This document shows positions 40,792 to 47,488 of a stretch of 64,000 bases of DNA, piece after piece. Both the position numbers and the translations under genes were made by a program. Position 1 is the first letter of the stretch. Every line of letters begins with the position of its first letter. The notes under the pieces were generated by a model that saw only the letters and a program-made list of their open reading frames with translations, was not told the DNA's origin and searched no databases. Source of the stretch: RHKX01 sp041393495 (GTDB lineage: Bacteria > Actinomycetota > Thermoleophilia > Solirubrobacterales > 70-9); NCBI GenBank assembly GCA_041393495.1, contig JAWKKA010000007.1, positions 1 to 64,000 on the forward strand, given 5' to 3'.

Positions 40792-40858
40792 CCGGCGACG
40801 GTCGAAGCCGATCGGCGTCGACCTCGCGGCCGCCGGCGCCCGTTAGCCGGCGACGGTC
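40749..40858 (+). repeat. 55-bp tandem duplication of the ispH 3' end
   Basis: 40749-40803 and 40804-40858 match at 54 of 55 positions with no gap. The first copy contains the last codons and TAG stop of ispH; the second is a near-exact untranslated replica ending 4 bp before the next gene's TATCTT box. Confidence 0.97.
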
Positions 40859-40861
40859 AGC

Positions 40862-40867
40862 TATCTT
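40862..40867 (+). promoter_or_regulatory. -10 element, leaderless type
   Basis: TATCTT, 9 nt, then the GTG at 40877. Confidence 0.5.
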
Positions 40868-40876
40868 GGCCGCACG

Positions 40877-41242
40877 GTGGCCGGCGATACGGCAAACGCG
40901 ATGCGCATCGACAGGTCGGCGGCCGCCGACCGACGCCGCCGCGCCGCCGCGCCGCCGCTGCTGGCCATCGCCGTCGCCGTCGCGCTGATCAGCGCGCTCA
41001 GCGGCGGGCCGCTCGATGCCCTCGCCGGCCTGCCGATGCTCGTCCTCGGCGCCGTCCTCGCCCTCGGCGGCAGCGCCGGCGTCGAGACGCTCGTCCGTCT
41101 CGCCGCAGCGCGTGACGATCGGTCCCGAGCCGACACTGGCCTCCGGCGCCGGTTCCGCCTCTTCTCCGATCACGCGCCGGCGTTGCGGCTGCTCGTCGCC
41201 GGCCGGCCGCTGCGCGGCCCGCCCCGCCCCGCCGCTGCCTAG
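40877..41242 (+). CDS. Small hypothetical membrane protein
   Basis: 121 residues; family not recognised. A basic, arginine-rich N-terminus (RIDRSAAADRRRRAAAPP) is followed by two hydrophobic stretches (about 27-43, LLAIAVAVALISALSGG, and 48-66, LAGLPMLVLGAVLALGG), then a basic cytosolic-looking tail. The TATCTT box and GTG support expression, and it directly follows the ispH repeat. The alternative is a non-coding spacer upstream of the copper genes; codon positions look coding but not strongly. Confidence 0.45.
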   Translation: MAGDTANAMRIDRSAAADRRRRAAAPPLLAIAVAVALISALSGGPLDALAGLPMLVLGAVLALGGSAGVETLVRLAAARDDRSRADTGLRRRFRLFSDHAPALRLLVAGRPLRGPPRPAAA

Positions 41243-41278
41243 CCCGCACCCGCGGGCCGGCACCCGAGTTGGAACGAG

Positions 41279-41299
41279 GGCTCCCGTCTGCGCGGGAGC
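41279..41299. promoter_or_regulatory. Hairpin upstream of the SCO1 operon
   Basis: GCTCCCG-TCTG-CGCGGGAGC can fold into a strong stem about 50 bp before the sco ATG. There is no T-tract, so it could be a weak terminator for the gene before or a leader element. Confidence 0.35.
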
Positions 41300-41349
41300 A
41301 CGATGCCGCGGTCGCGATCGCGGCGCGAATCTGAGGATTGGAGCAATCG

Positions 41350-42024
41350 ATGTTCGATCGGGTCGTTCGACGGCCCCGGATGCGCCCGTTGGCCCGGGTG
41401 CACGCGGTCGTTCTGCCCGTGCTGGTCCTGATCGTCGGCTCCGGATGCGGATCCGGCGACGACGGCGATCGGTTGAACGGGATGACGCGGACGCCGCCGA
41501 CCGAGGTCGGCAGGGTCTCCCTGCCCGACGTGAGCCCGGGCGGCGGCGGTCGGCAGGCCGAGCTGCGGGGCGCCGACGACGGGCTCATGCTCGTCTACTT
41601 CGGCTACACGTCCTGTCCTGACGTCTGCCCGACGACGCTCGCCGATCTCGGCATGGCGCTGAAGGGGATGCCCGACGGGCAGGCCCGTCGGGTCGAGGTC
41701 GGGATGGTCACGGTCGACCCCAAGCGCGACACCGCGCGGGCCCTCAACGGCTACCTCGGGCACTTCTTCGCGCCCGGGCGCTTCGCCTCGTTCCGAACCA
41801 CCGACGGTGACGAGCTCGCCGCCGCCGAGAGCGCTTTCGGAGCTTCCAGCAAGCTCGGAAAGCCCGACCGGCACGGCAGCTACGAGGTCGCTCACACGGC
41901 TCAGGTCTTTGCCGTGGACGGCACGGGGAAGGTGCTCGTCGAGTGGCCGTTCGGCACCCCGTCAGATGACATCCGCTCCGATCTCGAGCGGTTGCTCAGC
42001 GACGACGGCGCCGGATCGGCCTGA
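41350..42024 (+). CDS. SCO1/SenC copper chaperone lipoprotein
   Basis: 224 residues. Lipoprotein signal ending LIVGSGCGS. Thioredoxin fold with the Cu-binding CxxxC in YFGYTSCPDVCPTTLAD and the conserved distal histidine in SYEVAHTAQVF; MVTVDPKRDT is the usual SCO strand. SCO proteins deliver copper to the CuA site of cytochrome c oxidase outside the membrane. ATG at 41350 has GGAG upstream; an in-frame TTG 12 nt earlier is less likely. First gene of a Cu operon with PCuAC and a cupredoxin. Confidence 0.9.
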   Translation: MFDRVVRRPRMRPLARVHAVVLPVLVLIVGSGCGSGDDGDRLNGMTRTPPTEVGRVSLPDVSPGGGGRQAELRGADDGLMLVYFGYTSCPDVCPTTLADLGMALKGMPDGQARRVEVGMVTVDPKRDTARALNGYLGHFFAPGRFASFRTTDGDELAAAESAFGASSKLGKPDRHGSYEVAHTAQVFAVDGTGKVLVEWPFGTPSDDIRSDLERLLSDDGAGSA

Positions 42025-42047
42025 TACCCAGCGAAAGAGAGACAACG

Positions 42048-42560
42048 ATGAAGAAGACGATGTTCCTGTCGGCTGCGGCCGTCGCCGTGCTTGCGATCGC
42101 GGGCTGCGGCAGCGACGACAGCAGCGACGACACGACCGCCGCCTCCGACGAGACGAGCGTCAGCGATGCCTGGGCACGCGTGACCACGCCGACCCAGACC
42201 ACGGGCGCGGTCTACATGACGATCGAAAGCCCCGACGGCGACACCCTGACCGGCGCTTCGGTGCCGAGCTCCGTCGCCGCCGAGGCGCAGCTACACGAAA
42301 CGACCGACGAGGGCCCGGATGCGGGCGACTCGATGGACTCCACGGGCTCGATGGATTCGGGCGACCCGATGATGGGCATGCACGAGGTCGACCGGGTCGA
42401 GATCCCGGCCGGCGGGACCCTGATGCTCGAGCCCGGCGGCCACCACATCATGCTCATGGACCTGGCGAAGCCGATCGCGTCCGGCGACACGATCCCGGTG
42501 ACGCTCGAGCTCGAGAAGGCCGGCGAGATCGAGGTAGATGCCACCGCGCGGGAGGAGTAG
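42048..42560 (+). CDS. PCu(A)C-type copper chaperone
   Basis: 170 residues. Lipobox AIAGCGS at about 20. The fold and copper motif of PCuAC: VSDAWARVTTPTQTTGAVYMTIES, AQLHETT, a Met/Asp-rich insert MDSTGSMDSGDPMMGMHEV, and GGHHIMLMDL with the H-x-M pair. These proteins pass Cu(I) to SCO1 or straight to the CuA centre. GAAAGAGAGA serves as ribosome site before the ATG. The 3' end overlaps the next gene by 23 nt. The extra Met/Asp stretch between the ligands is longer than usual. Confidence 0.88.
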   Translation: MKKTMFLSAAAVAVLAIAGCGSDDSSDDTTAASDETSVSDAWARVTTPTQTTGAVYMTIESPDGDTLTGASVPSSVAAEAQLHETTDEGPDAGDSMDSTGSMDSGDPMMGMHEVDRVEIPAGGTLMLEPGGHHIMLMDLAKPIASGDTIPVTLELEKAGEIEVDATAREE

Positions 42561-42906
42561 GCGCGGGGCGGCCGCTGCGACGGCCATCGCGGTCGTCGCA
42601 GCGGTCCTCGCCGCGTGCGGCTCGGGGTCCGGCGAGGCCGGCGAGACGATCCGCTTCGAGATCCCGGCCGGGGCGGGGGATCTCGTCGACGCCGGTCGCC
42701 CGGTGCCCGGGGTGCCGAAGCGGATCGAGGGCAGCGTCGGGGACACGGTCGAGGTGGTCAACCGCGATTCCGAGCTTCAGGTGGTGAGCGGCTTTCCCGT
42801 CAATCCCGGCCAGACCCTGCGGATCCCGCTCAACCGGGCCGGCGCCTACGAGGTCGAGTGCTCGGCCCACGAGAGCAACAGCCTGAAGATGGTGGTCGCC
42901 CCCTGA
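42538..42906 (+). CDS. Cupredoxin-like lipoprotein
   Basis: 122 residues. Lipoprotein signal (AVLAACGSG). The domain has strands GETIRFEIPAG, GDTVEVVNRDSELQVVSG and GAYEVECSAHESNSLKMVV. The C-terminal loop offers Cys, His and Met as in type-1 copper sites, but the usual first histidine after strand 3 (N-x-D-x-x-x-H) is absent: the text reads NRDSELQVV. It may bind copper differently or be structural. Start overlaps the PCuAC gene; GAGGT lies just upstream. Third gene of the SCO1 operon. Confidence 0.75.
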   Translation: MPPRGRSRRGAAAATAIAVVAAVLAACGSGSGEAGETIRFEIPAGAGDLVDAGRPVPGVPKRIEGSVGDTVEVVNRDSELQVVSGFPVNPGQTLRIPLNRAGAYEVECSAHESNSLKMVVAP

Positions 42907-42920
42907 GCTGAGCGGGGCGC

Positions 42921-43739
42921 TCAGCGCTCCGGGCCGGGAGCGAACGCCAGCGACCAGACCCTGACGTCGCCTTCGATGTCGAGGCGGACCTCGTGCATGC
43001 CATGGACGGGATGGCCGCTGAGCTCGTAGAGGCCGGGCCCGTCGAGGACGATCGCGCCGGTCGGCTCGCCGTCGACGGCGAGCGCGACGGTCCCGGAGCC
43101 GTCGAGCGCGGCCCAGGCGCCGGCGCCCGCGTACTCGACCTCGAGCGGCTCGCCCGGCCGCGAGGGCGTCCAGGGCAGATCGTGCGCGCCGCCCGGGAAC
43201 ACCTCCTCGCTCGGCCTGCCGATCCGGGGCTGGCGGCCGCGCGGGGGCGCCTCGAGGATCGGCTCCGGCAGGTCGCGGCCCTCGCCCGCGGCGAGCTCGG
43301 CGCGGACCGCCTCCTCGGTCTCGTGGTAGGCGCCCTCGCCGAAGTGCGCGTAGCGGAGCGTTCCGCCCTGTCCCCAGAGGAACGTCGACGGCCAGCCGCG
43401 GCAGCCGTAGGCGTGCCAGATCCGGTGCTCGCTGTCGTTGCCGACCGGGAAGTCGAGGTCGAGGCGGGCGAGCCCGGCCCGAAGCGCCTCGTCGGAGGCC
43501 GCGAGCTGCGAGCGTGGCGAGTGGACTCCGAGGACCGAGAGGCCGCTGTCGGCATAGGCGCGGGCGAGCGCCGAGACGAACGGCAGCGTCCTGATGCTGC
43601 TCAGCTCGCCGAGCTCGAAGAAGTGGACGAGCAGCGCCGCGCGGGCCGTCAGCCGCTCGCTGACCGGCGGTTCGGTCCCGATCCAGGTGATGCCCGGGGG
43701 AAAGGACGGGATCGCGATGTCGTCGCGCTGTGGCCGCAC
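42921..43739 (-). CDS. Thioredoxin-fold protein without CxxC, with C-terminal beta domain
   Basis: 272 residues. The N-terminal about 150 resemble TlpA/redoxin domains (ALLVHFFELGELSSIRTLPFVSALARAYADSGLSVLGVHSPR, RGWPSTFLWGQGG), but the active-site WCxxC is replaced by ELGELSS, so no thiol redox chemistry is expected. About 190-272 form a beta-rich domain (PLEVEYAGAGAW, VALAVDGEPTGAIVLDG). Similar proteins pair a redoxin with NHL or DipZ-like domains. GTG at 43739; a GTG 24 nt further upstream is possible. Convergent with the SCO1 operon. Confidence 0.65.
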   Translation of the reverse strand: MRPQRDDIAIPSFPPGITWIGTEPPVSERLTARAALLVHFFELGELSSIRTLPFVSALARAYADSGLSVLGVHSPRSQLAASDEALRAGLARLDLDFPVGNDSEHRIWHAYGCRGWPSTFLWGQGGTLRYAHFGEGAYHETEEAVRAELAAGEGRDLPEPILEAPPRGRQPRIGRPSEEVFPGGAHDLPWTPSRPGEPLEVEYAGAGAWAALDGSGTVALAVDGEPTGAIVLDGPGLYELSGHPVHGMHEVRLDIEGDVRVWSLAFAPGPER

Positions 43740-43820
43740 GGCGCGAGCATCGCAGAGATCCACGGCCCCGGCCTCGAACCGGGCCGACCCGCGGGCCGCG
43801 GCGCCGGGGTCCGCCGCGGC

Positions 43821-44468
43821 TCAGGCCTGCGGCGGGCCGGCCGCCCGGCGCCTGCGGACCACGAGGATCAGGATCGCCAAGCCGATCGCGACGAGCCCGA
43901 GGGCGATGAACGGAGCGACCGGAAACCCGGAAGAGCCGACCCAGTAGAGGGTCCCCTGGATCGCCGCCGGCCCGCCATCGACGCGCAGCGGGATCTCGTA
44001 GTCGAAGACCTTCGTCCGCTGCCCCTCGTCCTCGACCTGCGGCGGGATCGAGGTGCTCATGTAGTGCGAGCGGTGGTCGTGCCAGGAGAACTCGCCGGTC
44101 CCCGCGACGAGCTTCCAGTCGGGGTCCGCCTCGGGATCGGCGCCCGCCGGCACCTCCGCATCGCCGTAGCGGTCGGTGTTCAGGTAGTAGGCGGGGGAGG
44201 CGAGGTTGGCCTCGACCGCCCCGTCGGGTGAGAAGCGCAGGTAGGGCTCGCCCTCGTAGCCCTCGACGATCACCGTGCTGTCGCCGTCGTTGGTCAGCAC
44301 GATGTCGGAGTCGTAGTTGAGGACCTCGGCGCTGAGGCCGTCGACGGCCGGCCTGATGGCCGTCACCTCGGATCTGAAGTTGGGGTCGCCCTGGTGGGCG
44401 TCTGCGTGGCCGGCGACGAGGGTCGTCGTCGCCAGGCCGAGCGCGAATGCGCGAAGGAGCCGTCGCAC
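43821..44468 (-). CDS. Membrane-anchored secreted protein of the copper neighbourhood
   Basis: 215 residues; no named family recalled. Signal peptide (LLRAFALGLATTTLVAGHADA), an extracytoplasmic beta domain (NFRSEVTAIRPAVDGLSAEVLNYDSDIVLTND is its start; HDHRSHYMST has three histidines), and one C-terminal helix (APFIALGLVAIGLAILILVV) followed by RRRR. The topology and His-rich loop suggest a surface protein handling metal or facing the oxidase, but this is inference from the SCO1/cupredoxin neighbours. GTG start. Divergent from the small gene at 44616. Confidence 0.65.
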   Translation of the reverse strand: MRRLLRAFALGLATTTLVAGHADAHQGDPNFRSEVTAIRPAVDGLSAEVLNYDSDIVLTNDGDSTVIVEGYEGEPYLRFSPDGAVEANLASPAYYLNTDRYGDAEVPAGADPEADPDWKLVAGTGEFSWHDHRSHYMSTSIPPQVEDEGQRTKVFDYEIPLRVDGGPAAIQGTLYWVGSSGFPVAPFIALGLVAIGLAILILVVRRRRAAGPPQA

Positions 44469-44600
44469 GGCCTGCTCCCTTCGGCTCGGGATCTGCCCGC
44501 CGGTCGCCGGGACTGTACCTACCGGGGTGATCGGGGACCGGCCAGCGCCGCCGATCGACTGGCCCGCCGCGAGCCGCGGCAGGCCCGGGAAGCGATCGGC

Positions 44601-44606
44601 TAGCCT
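44601..44606 (+). promoter_or_regulatory. -10 element, leaderless type
   Basis: TAGCCT, 9 nt, then the ATG of the 51-residue gene at 44616. Confidence 0.55.
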
Positions 44607-44615
44607 GCTGCGACG

Positions 44616-44771
44616 ATGAGCCGGACCGACCTCGCGATCGGCATCTGCCTTGGCATCGTCATCGCCCTGGCCGCCTTGGCCTTCTACGTCTTCGGAGGCT
44701 CCGGCGAGTCGATCGACGCCCCGTCGCTCGACCACTCCACGCCCGCGGCCCAGCCGGCGGGCCAGAAGTAG
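44616..44771 (+). CDS. 51-residue single-helix membrane protein
   Basis: One N-terminal transmembrane helix (about 6-27: LAIGICLGIVIALAALAFYV) and a short polar tail with DHSTPAAQPAGQK. ATG preceded at 9 nt by a TAGCCT box, third positions strongly GC, and a cupredoxin-like gene 18 nt downstream. It is likely the first gene of a four-gene unit: small protein, cupredoxin-like, 499-residue membrane protein, 55-residue protein. Resembles tiny oxidase-associated subunits in size only. Confidence 0.65.
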   Translation: MSRTDLAIGICLGIVIALAALAFYVFGGSGESIDAPSLDHSTPAAQPAGQK

Positions 44772-44789
44772 CCCCCCGAGGAAGGAACG

Positions 44790-45248
44790 ATGCATTCGAA
44801 CGCAACCAGGATCGCTGCCCTGCTCGTGACCCTCGCGGTCATCGTCGGCCTCTTCTTCGCCTTCAGGGGCCCCGGAGACGACGGCGATGCGACGACCGCG
44901 ACGACGGAGGCGGCGACCGCCACGACGACCGCCGCCCCGCAAGCCGGCAAGGCCGACGGGGTGACCGGCTCGCCCTCTCCCGTCACCGCCATTCCGCGGA
45001 TCGACGTCGTCGACGGCGAGCCGAAGGGCGGCGTCGCCGAGCTCGAGTTCGACAAGGGCGACGAGATCGCGTTCGAGGTCACCTCGGACGCCGCCGACGA
45101 GGTCCACGTCCACGGCTACGACGTCGAAGCCGAGGTGCCCGCCGGCGGCACCGCGAAGCTCGACTTCCGGGCCGACCTCGACGGGGTCTTCGAGGTCGAG
45201 CTGCACCACTCCGGAACCGAGATCGCGGTGCTGACGGTCAACCCGTGA
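44790..45248 (+). CDS. Membrane-anchored cupredoxin-like protein
   Basis: 152 residues. N-terminal anchor (IAALLVTLAVIVGLFFAF), a Thr/Ala-rich linker (about 35-55), then a cupredoxin/EfeO-like beta domain: GEPKGGVAELEFDKGDEIAFEVTSDAADEVHVHGYDVEAEV and FRADLDGVFEVELHHSGTEIAVLTVNP. Histidines in EVHVHGYD and ELHHSG could be ligands, but no Cys is present, so it is not a classical blue copper site. GAGGAAGGA ribosome site. ATG/GTG overlap with the next gene (GTGA). Confidence 0.75.
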   Translation: MHSNATRIAALLVTLAVIVGLFFAFRGPGDDGDATTATTEAATATTTAAPQAGKADGVTGSPSPVTAIPRIDVVDGEPKGGVAELEFDKGDEIAFEVTSDAADEVHVHGYDVEAEVPAGGTAKLDFRADLDGVFEVELHHSGTEIAVLTVNP

Positions 45249-46744
45249 ACGGAAGGCGACCAGCGCGGACGGCGGCCGCCGGATCGGCGGGATGGCCGGC
45301 GGCGGCCGCCGGCTGGGCGCTGCTGAGCGCGGCCGTCAGCGCCGCCCTGCTGCCGGCGCCGGCGGCCGCGCACGGGCTCGTCGGCCGCTCCGACCTGCCG
45401 CTGCCCGACTGGCTGTTCGCCTGGGGCGCTTCGATCGTGCTGATCGTCTCCTTCGTCGGCCTGACGCTCGGCTGGCGCGAGGTCCGGCTCGAGGGTTACC
45501 GCTGGCGGGCGCTCGGCCACGGCCTCAGCGCTGCCGTCACCGGGCCCGCGGCGCGGATCGGGGCCGGGGCGGTGGGCGCGCTCCTGCTCGGCTTCGTCGT
45601 CTGGACCGGCATCGACGGCGTTGACGCGCCCGACCGGAACTTCTCGATCACGTTCGTCTTCGTGACGTTCTGGCTCGGCCTCGTCATCCTCAGCGTCCTC
45701 TTCGGCGACCTCTTCCGCGCGTTCAACCCGTGGCGCGCGATCGCCCACGTAGTCGCCCGCGGCTTCAGCCTCGCCGTTGGCCGCCGGCAGACGGCGCCGC
45801 TTCGCTACCCGGAGCGGCTCGGGCGCTGGCCCGCGGTCGCCGGGCTCGTCGGCTTCGTCTTCCTCGAGCTGGTCTGGGGCCAGACGGGCTTCGCCACCTC
45901 CGGCGTGACCCCGGCGACCCTGGCGACCGCCACGGTCGCCTACTCGCTGTACACCTTCGTCGCGATGGCGCTGTTCGGGATCGAGCGCTGGGTCGATCGC
46001 GGCGAGACGTTCGCGCAGTACTTCGGGATGTTCGCCTCGCTCGCGGTCCTCGAGGTCCGCGACGGCCGCCTCGGCCGCCGGCCGCCGCTCGCCGGTGCGA
46101 CGACGTGGGCGCAGCCGACGGGATCGCTCGCGCTCGTCCTCGTCGCGATCGGCGCGACGACGTTCGACGGCGCCCAGGAGGGCGTCCTCGAGGGCCCGAT
46201 CAGCTCCACCTTCCAGGCGTTGACCGACGCCGGCCTGACCCCGCTGACGGCGTTGCGGCTGACGAACTCGCTGTATCTCGCCGGCGCCCTGGCGGCGGTC
46301 GCGGCGATCTTCTGGGGCGGGATCTACGGGATGAAGATCGTCGACGGAAGGCGCCGGGCGCTCGAGCTCGGCCGCAGCTTCGCACACGCCTTCATCCCGA
46401 TCGCGCTCGCCTACCTGATCGCCCACTACTTCAGCCTCGTCGTCTACCAGGAGCAGGCCCAGTTCACGTTCCTGCTCTCCGACCCCTTCGGCGACGGCTC
46501 CGACTGGTTCGGGACCGCCGGCTCCGGCATCGACTACGGCTTGATCGGCGCCACCGCGATCTGGTACGTGCAGTTCGGGGCGATCGTCGGCGGCCACGTT
46601 CTCGCGCTCGCGCTCGGCCACGACCGCGCCCTCGTGCTCTGGAAGGATCCCCGGACCGCCGCCTACTCGCAGGTCTGGATGCTGGCGACGATGGTCTTCT
46701 TCAGCGTCCTCGGCCTTTATCTACTCTCGCAGGCCAATGCCTGA
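45245..46744 (+). CDS. Large polytopic membrane protein
   Basis: 499 residues with about 11-12 hydrophobic segments. The first follows an Ala-rich signal-like region ending AAAHGLVGRSDLPLPDW. Scattered conserved-looking motifs: GDLFRAFNPWRAI, YPERLGRWPAV, HAFIPIALAYLIAHYFSLVVYQ and GGHVLALALGHDRA; the histidines are in membrane segments, as expected of a metal or heme carrier. Some homologues carry an old fenitrothion-hydrolase label whose relevance is unclear. GTG start overlapping the cupredoxin stop. Possibly a copper importer or oxidase assembly factor (inference). Confidence 0.7.
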   Translation: MNGRRPARTAAAGSAGWPAAAAGWALLSAAVSAALLPAPAAAHGLVGRSDLPLPDWLFAWGASIVLIVSFVGLTLGWREVRLEGYRWRALGHGLSAAVTGPAARIGAGAVGALLLGFVVWTGIDGVDAPDRNFSITFVFVTFWLGLVILSVLFGDLFRAFNPWRAIAHVVARGFSLAVGRRQTAPLRYPERLGRWPAVAGLVGFVFLELVWGQTGFATSGVTPATLATATVAYSLYTFVAMALFGIERWVDRGETFAQYFGMFASLAVLEVRDGRLGRRPPLAGATTWAQPTGSLALVLVAIGATTFDGAQEGVLEGPISSTFQALTDAGLTPLTALRLTNSLYLAGALAAVAAIFWGGIYGMKIVDGRRRALELGRSFAHAFIPIALAYLIAHYFSLVVYQEQAQFTFLLSDPFGDGSDWFGTAGSGIDYGLIGATAIWYVQFGAIVGGHVLALALGHDRALVLWKDPRTAAYSQVWMLATMVFFSVLGLYLLSQANA

Positions 46745-46904
46745 TCTGATCCCGATCGCACACGCCGGCCACTGGCTCCCCTACGTGGTCCCGGCGGCCG
46801 TCGTCCTCGTCGCCGTCCTCGTCGCGACGATCCGCGAGAGCCGGCGGACAGGGGAAGGGGACGCCGGCGAGGGGAGCGACGAAGACGGTCCTGCACCCCG
46901 CTGA
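46737..46904 (+). CDS. 55-residue single-helix membrane protein
   Basis: MPDLIPIAHAGHWLPY with two histidines outside, one helix (about 16-32: VVPAAVVLVAVLVATI), then a basic stop and an acidic tail (EGDAGEGSDEDG). ATG overlaps the end of the 499-residue membrane protein by 8 nt, so it is made with it and is probably its small subunit. The HAGHW motif next to the helix could coordinate metal or heme. It is the last gene of the unit. Confidence 0.7.
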   Translation: MPDLIPIAHAGHWLPYVVPAAVVLVAVLVATIRESRRTGEGDAGEGSDEDGPAPR

Positions 46905-46980
46905 GCCGGGCCCGGCGGACCTCCATCGCCGGGCGACGGCCACCGTCGCTCGCCGGGGATCGGGTTCCCCGGCCGGCGGA

Positions 46981-47059
46981 CGGCGGGCACCGGTCGCGGC
47001 CGCGGTCAGCCGGGCGGCGGGCACCGGTCGCGGCCGCGGCAGCCGGGCGACGGGCACCG
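46981..47059 (+). repeat. 34-bp tandem repeat
   Basis: CGGCGGGCACCGGTCGCGGC... at 46981-47014, again at 47015-47047 with one base missing, then a 12-bp partial copy to 47059. It lies in the 165-bp gap between convergent genes, 10 bp from the lipoprotein stop. Confidence 0.9.
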
Positions 47060-47069
47060 CGGCACTGTC

Positions 47070-47483
47070 CTATCGGTCCGACGCCAGGGCCGAGACCGCG
47101 CCGCTGACCCGGGCCCGGTCGGCCGCGTCCATGCCCTCGAACTCGAGGACGACGTTGGCGGCGCGGAAGCAGGTCAGGTCGGCCGAGCCCTCGCAGCGGT
47201 CGAACTCGGCCGCGGCGCTTGCGGCATCGGCGGCGACGATCAGCGACCCCGATCCCTGGCCGGTGTGAAGCTGCGGGTTCCGCTCGCTGCCGGCCGCCGC
47301 GAACCTGACCGCCATGATCGGCTCGCCGGCGTCGGTGGACGAGATCTGCTCGCCGAGCGCCAGCTCCGCGCCCTGCCCGTTGGCGGCGGCGACGAACCCG
47401 GCGGCGCTGAACTGCTTCTCCCCGCAGCCCGCCGCCAACGTCGCCAGCGCGGCGATCAGCGTCGCGGCGCCCGCGATCCGCAT
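47070..47483 (-). CDS. Small lipoprotein downstream of sufD
   Basis: 137 residues. Lipobox LATLAAGCGE at about 20. The mature part (FSAAGFVAAANGQGAELALGEQI...) includes DRCEGSADLTCFRAANVVLEFEG, with two cysteines likely joined outside the cell. No family recognised; similar short lipoproteins are common in actinobacteria. Its start lies 5 nt after the sufD stop, so it is the end of the sufB-sufD unit by position, though a link to Fe-S assembly would be surprising. Confidence 0.6.
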   Translation of the reverse strand: MRIAGAATLIAALATLAAGCGEKQFSAAGFVAAANGQGAELALGEQISSTDAGEPIMAVRFAAAGSERNPQLHTGQGSGSLIVAADAASAAAEFDRCEGSADLTCFRAANVVLEFEGMDAADRARVSGAVSALASDR

Positions 47484-47488
47484 CGGCC

